NCBI GenBank assembly: GCA_016000085.1
Contig: JAECRT010000033.1
Coordinates: forward strand, 1 to 33,724
Direction of reading: 5' to 3'
DNA: 33,724 bases
DNA from: Sphingomonadaceae bacterium
GTDB taxonomy: Bacteria; Pseudomonadota; Alphaproteobacteria; Sphingomonadales; Sphingomonadaceae
The notes beneath the pieces are model-generated. The model was not told the origin of the DNA. It searched no databases and worked only from the letters and a program-made list of their open reading frames with translations. This document shows positions 31,976-33,724 of the stretch, one piece after another (positions within the stretch are counted from its first letter, which is position 1; every line of letters starts with the position of its first letter). Made by a program: the position numbers and the translations under genes.

Positions 31976-32102
31976 AGCCCTGCTACAGTCGCAAATCGAC
32001 GGTTTTCGGCGCTTTGCGGCACCAACTTCCTTCTTTCCCTGCCCCGATAGCAACCCGGCGCGCCCACACGGGGTTCGCCGCACTGAAAGAAGGAATATTC
32101 AA

Positions 32103-32318
32103 ATGAGCAGCATCACTGGCGTCGTCAAGTTCTTCAACGCCGACAAGGGCTATGGCTTTATCGCTCCCGACAATGGCGGTCAGGACGCGTTCGTTCACAT
32201 CAGCGCCGTTGAGCGTGCTGGCCTTGCTACCCTGCGTGAAAAGGACCGCGTGTCCTATGACCTGGAGCAGGACAAGCGCGGCAAGATGGCAGCTGTGAAC
32301 ATCTCGCACGCCGAATAA
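32103..32318 (+). CDS. CspA-family cold-shock protein
   Basis: Single-stranded nucleic-acid-binding cold-shock-domain protein, an RNA chaperone of 71 residues. Both RNA-binding motifs are present: RNP1 KGYGFIAP and RNP2 DAFVHIS. The fold starts with TGVVKFFNADKGYGF and ends with GKMAAVNI. The ATG at 32103 has GAAGGAA upstream. The long leader, promoter at 31947-31975 and strong terminator at 32330-32366 make it a monocistronic unit. Which of the several sphingomonad csp paralogues it is cannot be told from the sequence. Confidence 0.97.
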   Translation: MSSITGVVKFFNADKGYGFIAPDNGGQDAFVHISAVERAGLATLREKDRVSYDLEQDKRGKMAAVNISHAE

Positions 32319-32329
32319 TTCGGACGGCC

Positions 32330-32366
32330 GGGGTCGGGGGCGCTGGTATCCGGCGCCCCCGACCCC
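32330..32366 (+). terminator. Strong hairpin terminator after the cold-shock gene
   Basis: Perfect 14-bp GC-rich stem (32330-32343 with 32353-32366) and a 9-nt loop, 11 bp after the stop. It is followed by a weak T-containing stretch ATCTATCCTT. Confidence 0.75.
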
Positions 32367-32392
32367 ATCTATCCTTGCATAAGGACACTAAT

Positions 32393-32587
32393 ATGGCCGC
32401 CCCAGACTATCGCACCCTCGCCGCCCAGGCCCGCACCGATGCGGACAAGGCGACATTGACCAATGTTCGCGAACGCTGCCTGCGCGCCGAAGCCGCCTGG
32501 CTCGACATGGCCGACCGACAGGATCTGACCGAAGCTGGCCGCGCCCGCCGTGAAAAGGCCGCCGCCGCGCCGCTCGACATCGCCTGA
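32393..32587 (+). CDS. Small hypothetical protein, 64 residues
   Basis: A short helical, charged protein with no recognised domain: AAPDYRTLAAQARTDADKAT, then NVRERCLRAEAAWLDMADR and a basic AGRARREKAAA tail. ATG at 32393 follows AAGGA at 32381-32385 with 7 nt spacing; the TTG at 32375 is rejected because it lies at the foot of the terminator. It begins 27 bp after the cold-shock terminator and is followed by a hairpin at 32590-32619. It resembles small sphingomonad unknowns that follow csp genes; function unknown. Confidence 0.7.
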   Translation: MAAPDYRTLAAQARTDADKATLTNVRERCLRAEAAWLDMADRQDLTEAGRARREKAAAAPLDIA

Positions 32588-32589
32588 CT

Positions 32590-32619
32590 GCCCGGCCCTG
32601 CGCTGTCCTACAGCCGGGC
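32590..32619 (+). terminator. Hairpin after the 64-residue gene
   Basis: 7-bp stem (GCCCGGC / GCCGGGC) with a 16-nt loop, starting 3 bp after the stop of the small gene. No U-tract. It is the weakest of the terminators called here. Confidence 0.45.
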
Positions 32620-32853
32620 CTCGATGCTAAACCCGGCATCGGCTCTTTCGACTGTATATCGCACCACCCCGCGACGTAATGATATTTCCTACATTGGACA
32701 TAAAATGTCTGAATTACCGGGAAATGTGCGAAGTTAAGCGCCCGCCGCACATGGCGCCGCGCCCGTCGCCCGCCTGTCATGACATACGCTTTCTGCGGAA
32801 CTCCCTGGCCCGCCACCGGTTATATCTGGCGAACCCCAGCCAAGGAGCATCCC

Positions 32854-33060
32854 ATGATCCGCACCCTGATTTTCGGCGCCATTGCCGGTTATGTCGGCAA
32901 GAAACTCTATGACGAAGGCAAGCTGACCGAGTTCAAGAACGACCTCGTCACGCGCTACAACGACGCCAAGGCGGACCTCGCGGACCAGCGCGACCAATCT
33001 GCCACGTCCTCGTCGATCAGCAGCCCGCCCCTATCGGCCACCCGCCCGCTGCCGAACTGA
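32854..33060 (+). CDS. Small hypothetical protein, 68 residues
   Basis: Unrecognised. The N-terminus is hydrophobic with MIRTLIFGAIAGYVGKKLYDEGK, a possible single membrane helix or signal anchor, followed by a charged helix (LTEFKNDLVTRYNDAKADLADQ) and a serine/proline-rich tail. ATG at 32854 has AAGGAG at 32841-32846. The composition recalls small envelope-stress or YtxH-like proteins, but no clear match can be claimed. The upstream gap (32588-32853) holds a 13-bp dyad at 32697-32709. Confidence 0.65.
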   Translation: MIRTLIFGAIAGYVGKKLYDEGKLTEFKNDLVTRYNDAKADLADQRDQSATSSSISSPPLSATRPLPN

Positions 33061-33168
33061 TTCACGACCGGCGACAGGCGCCGTCGGCCACCGCCCGCCT
33101 GTCGCCGCTTCCCCTCTCGCGGTGACCGGCGGGCGGCATCGTCTTCCCGACTTTATCAAGGAACCATC

Positions 33169-33528
33169 ATGCGCAAGCCGATCCTCGCTCTAGCACTTTT
33201 CGCCATGCTGCCACTGGGCGCCTGTATGTCGGACGGAGGGGGCGGTGGAGGCTATGGCTATGATCGTCCCAGCGACCGCCGCGGACAGCATCGCTATCAA
33301 CGTCGCCAGATCCGCGACAATGAAGAAATCTACCGCGACCGCGACGGCCGCTATTATTGCAAGCGCGACGACGGCACCACCGGCACGATCGTCGGCGCCA
33401 TCGCGGGCGGCGTATTGGGCAATGTGATTGCACCGGGCGGCTCGAAGACGCTGGGCACCATCTTGGGCGGCGCCGGCGGCGCACTCGCGGGCCGCGCCAT
33501 CGACAAGAACGACATCAATTGCGAATGA
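33169..33528 (+). CDS. Glycine-zipper outer-membrane lipoprotein
   Basis: Small lipoprotein of 119 residues. A signal peptide with lipobox LGAC puts the lipidated cysteine at residue 19, followed by a Gly-rich and Arg-rich hydrophilic segment (GGGGGGYGYDRPSDRRGQ). The C-terminal half is a glycine-zipper two-helix region (GTIVGAIAGGVLGNVIAPGG, TILGGAGGALAGRAID), as in 17-kDa surface antigen/SmpA-like envelope proteins. Ribosome site AAGGA precedes the ATG at 33169. Likely outer-membrane or periplasmic envelope role; a strong hairpin follows at 33545-33584. Confidence 0.85.
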   Translation: MRKPILALALFAMLPLGACMSDGGGGGGYGYDRPSDRRGQHRYQRRQIRDNEEIYRDRDGRYYCKRDDGTTGTIVGAIAGGVLGNVIAPGGSKTLGTILGGAGGALAGRAIDKNDINCE

Positions 33529-33544
33529 TGCCGAAGCCATGACA

Positions 33545-33584
33545 TAGAAAAGGGCGCGGTCATCGCTGACCGCGCCCTTTTCTA
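33545..33584. terminator. Strong bidirectional terminator between lipoprotein and etfA
   Basis: Perfect 18-bp stem (33545-33562 with 33567-33584) and a tetraloop TCGC. It has A-run and T-run flanks (GAAAAGGG / CCCTTTTC) so it can terminate both convergent genes. Confidence 0.9.
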
Positions 33585-33601
33585 TTTACCCAGGCGAAAG
33601 C

Positions 33602-33724
33602 TCAGAGCTTGCCGGTCAGTTCCGGTACGACCTTGAACAGGTCGCCAACCAGGCCGATGTCCGCCACCTGAAAGATCGGGGCATCCTCATCCTTGTTGAT
33701 GGCGATGATGGTCTTGCTGTCCTT
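33602..33724 (-). CDS. etfA: Electron transfer flavoprotein subunit alpha, 3' end only
   Basis: The last 40 codons of etfA run in from the right edge. The translation contains [21 protein letters not shown] followed by [17 protein letters not shown] and a TGA at 33602-33604. This is the FAD-binding C-terminus of EtfA (typically AINKD-APIF-VADYGLV-D-FEVVPEL). EtfA carries electrons from acyl-CoA dehydrogenases to the ETF-quinone oxidoreductase. The gene continues beyond the window; its partner etfB is expected to lie next to it. Split in pieces because of the quotation limit, the match is unmistakable. Confidence 0.93.
   Translation of the reverse strand, partial: KDSKTIIAINKDEDAPIFQVADIGLVGDLFKVVPELTGKL

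Noticed and set aside
1..33724. CRISPR arrays, tRNA or rRNA genes, insertion sequences
   Set aside because: No regularly spaced repeats, no tRNA-like cloverleaf or conserved rRNA segments, and no transposase or integrase frame were seen on either strand.

Overview
The window looks like genomic DNA of a sphingomonad (Sphingobium/Sphingomonas-like alphaproteobacterium). Pointers are the GC-rich coding style, a UrcA-family protein, an alphaproteobacterial-type LexA box (GTTC-N7-GTTC) in front of uvrA, the TrbF-TrbG-TrbI-DUF2274 gene order, and a lasso-peptide locus of the kind known from sphingomonads and caulobacters. No rRNA, tRNA, CRISPR array or intact insertion sequence was seen.

Left part, 1-3.1 kb: the 3' end of a conjugative type IV secretion operon (trbF partial, trbG, trbI, DUF2274 gene), tightly coupled by overlapping start and stop codons. 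This suggests that the left side is, or was, part of an integrative conjugative element or plasmid.

3.1-12.4 kb: a lasso-peptide locus, the most interesting part of the window. A 45-codon precursor gene at 3393-3530, easy to miss because of its size, is followed by a fused RRE/cysteine-protease B protein and an asparagine-synthetase-like C cyclase. Convergent to it lies a four-gene unit: FecI-like ECF sigma factor, FecR-like anti-sigma factor, TonB-dependent receptor with an N-terminal signalling domain, and a lasso-peptide isopeptidase (S9 family). No ABC exporter is present, as is usual for isopeptidase-type clusters. The likely logic is that the peptide is made by ABC, re-imported by the receptor with signalling through FecR to the sigma factor, and linearised by the isopeptidase. 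The isopeptidase reading frame is interrupted by one in-frame TAG codon at 7643-7645, so this last step may be lost. The region before the precursor holds paired dyads and a palindromic -10 region that look regulatory.

12.6-22.2 kb: an accessory DNA-repair and stress island. It holds a DksA/TraR-type zinc-finger protein, exonuclease III, a three-domain LigD, a PHB-depolymerase-type esterase, a GNAT protein with a long basic linker, a KTSC protein, a small unknown, Ku, a DEDDh exonuclease and a short-chain dehydrogenase. LigD plus Ku is a complete minimal bacterial non-homologous end-joining system. A C-terminal SDR remnant and an AT-rich stretch at 22.1-22.3 kb may mark a junction with more conserved chromosomal DNA.

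22.4-33.7 kb: chromosome-like content. It holds three small or unknown proteins, a LytS/LytTR-type sensor kinase and response regulator pair, an acyltransferase-3 membrane protein, UrcA, uvrA under a LexA box, a carboxymuconolactone-decarboxylase-family protein, a cold-shock protein, small unknowns, a glycine-zipper lipoprotein, and the 3' end of etfA at the right edge. Several strong hairpin terminators separate these units.
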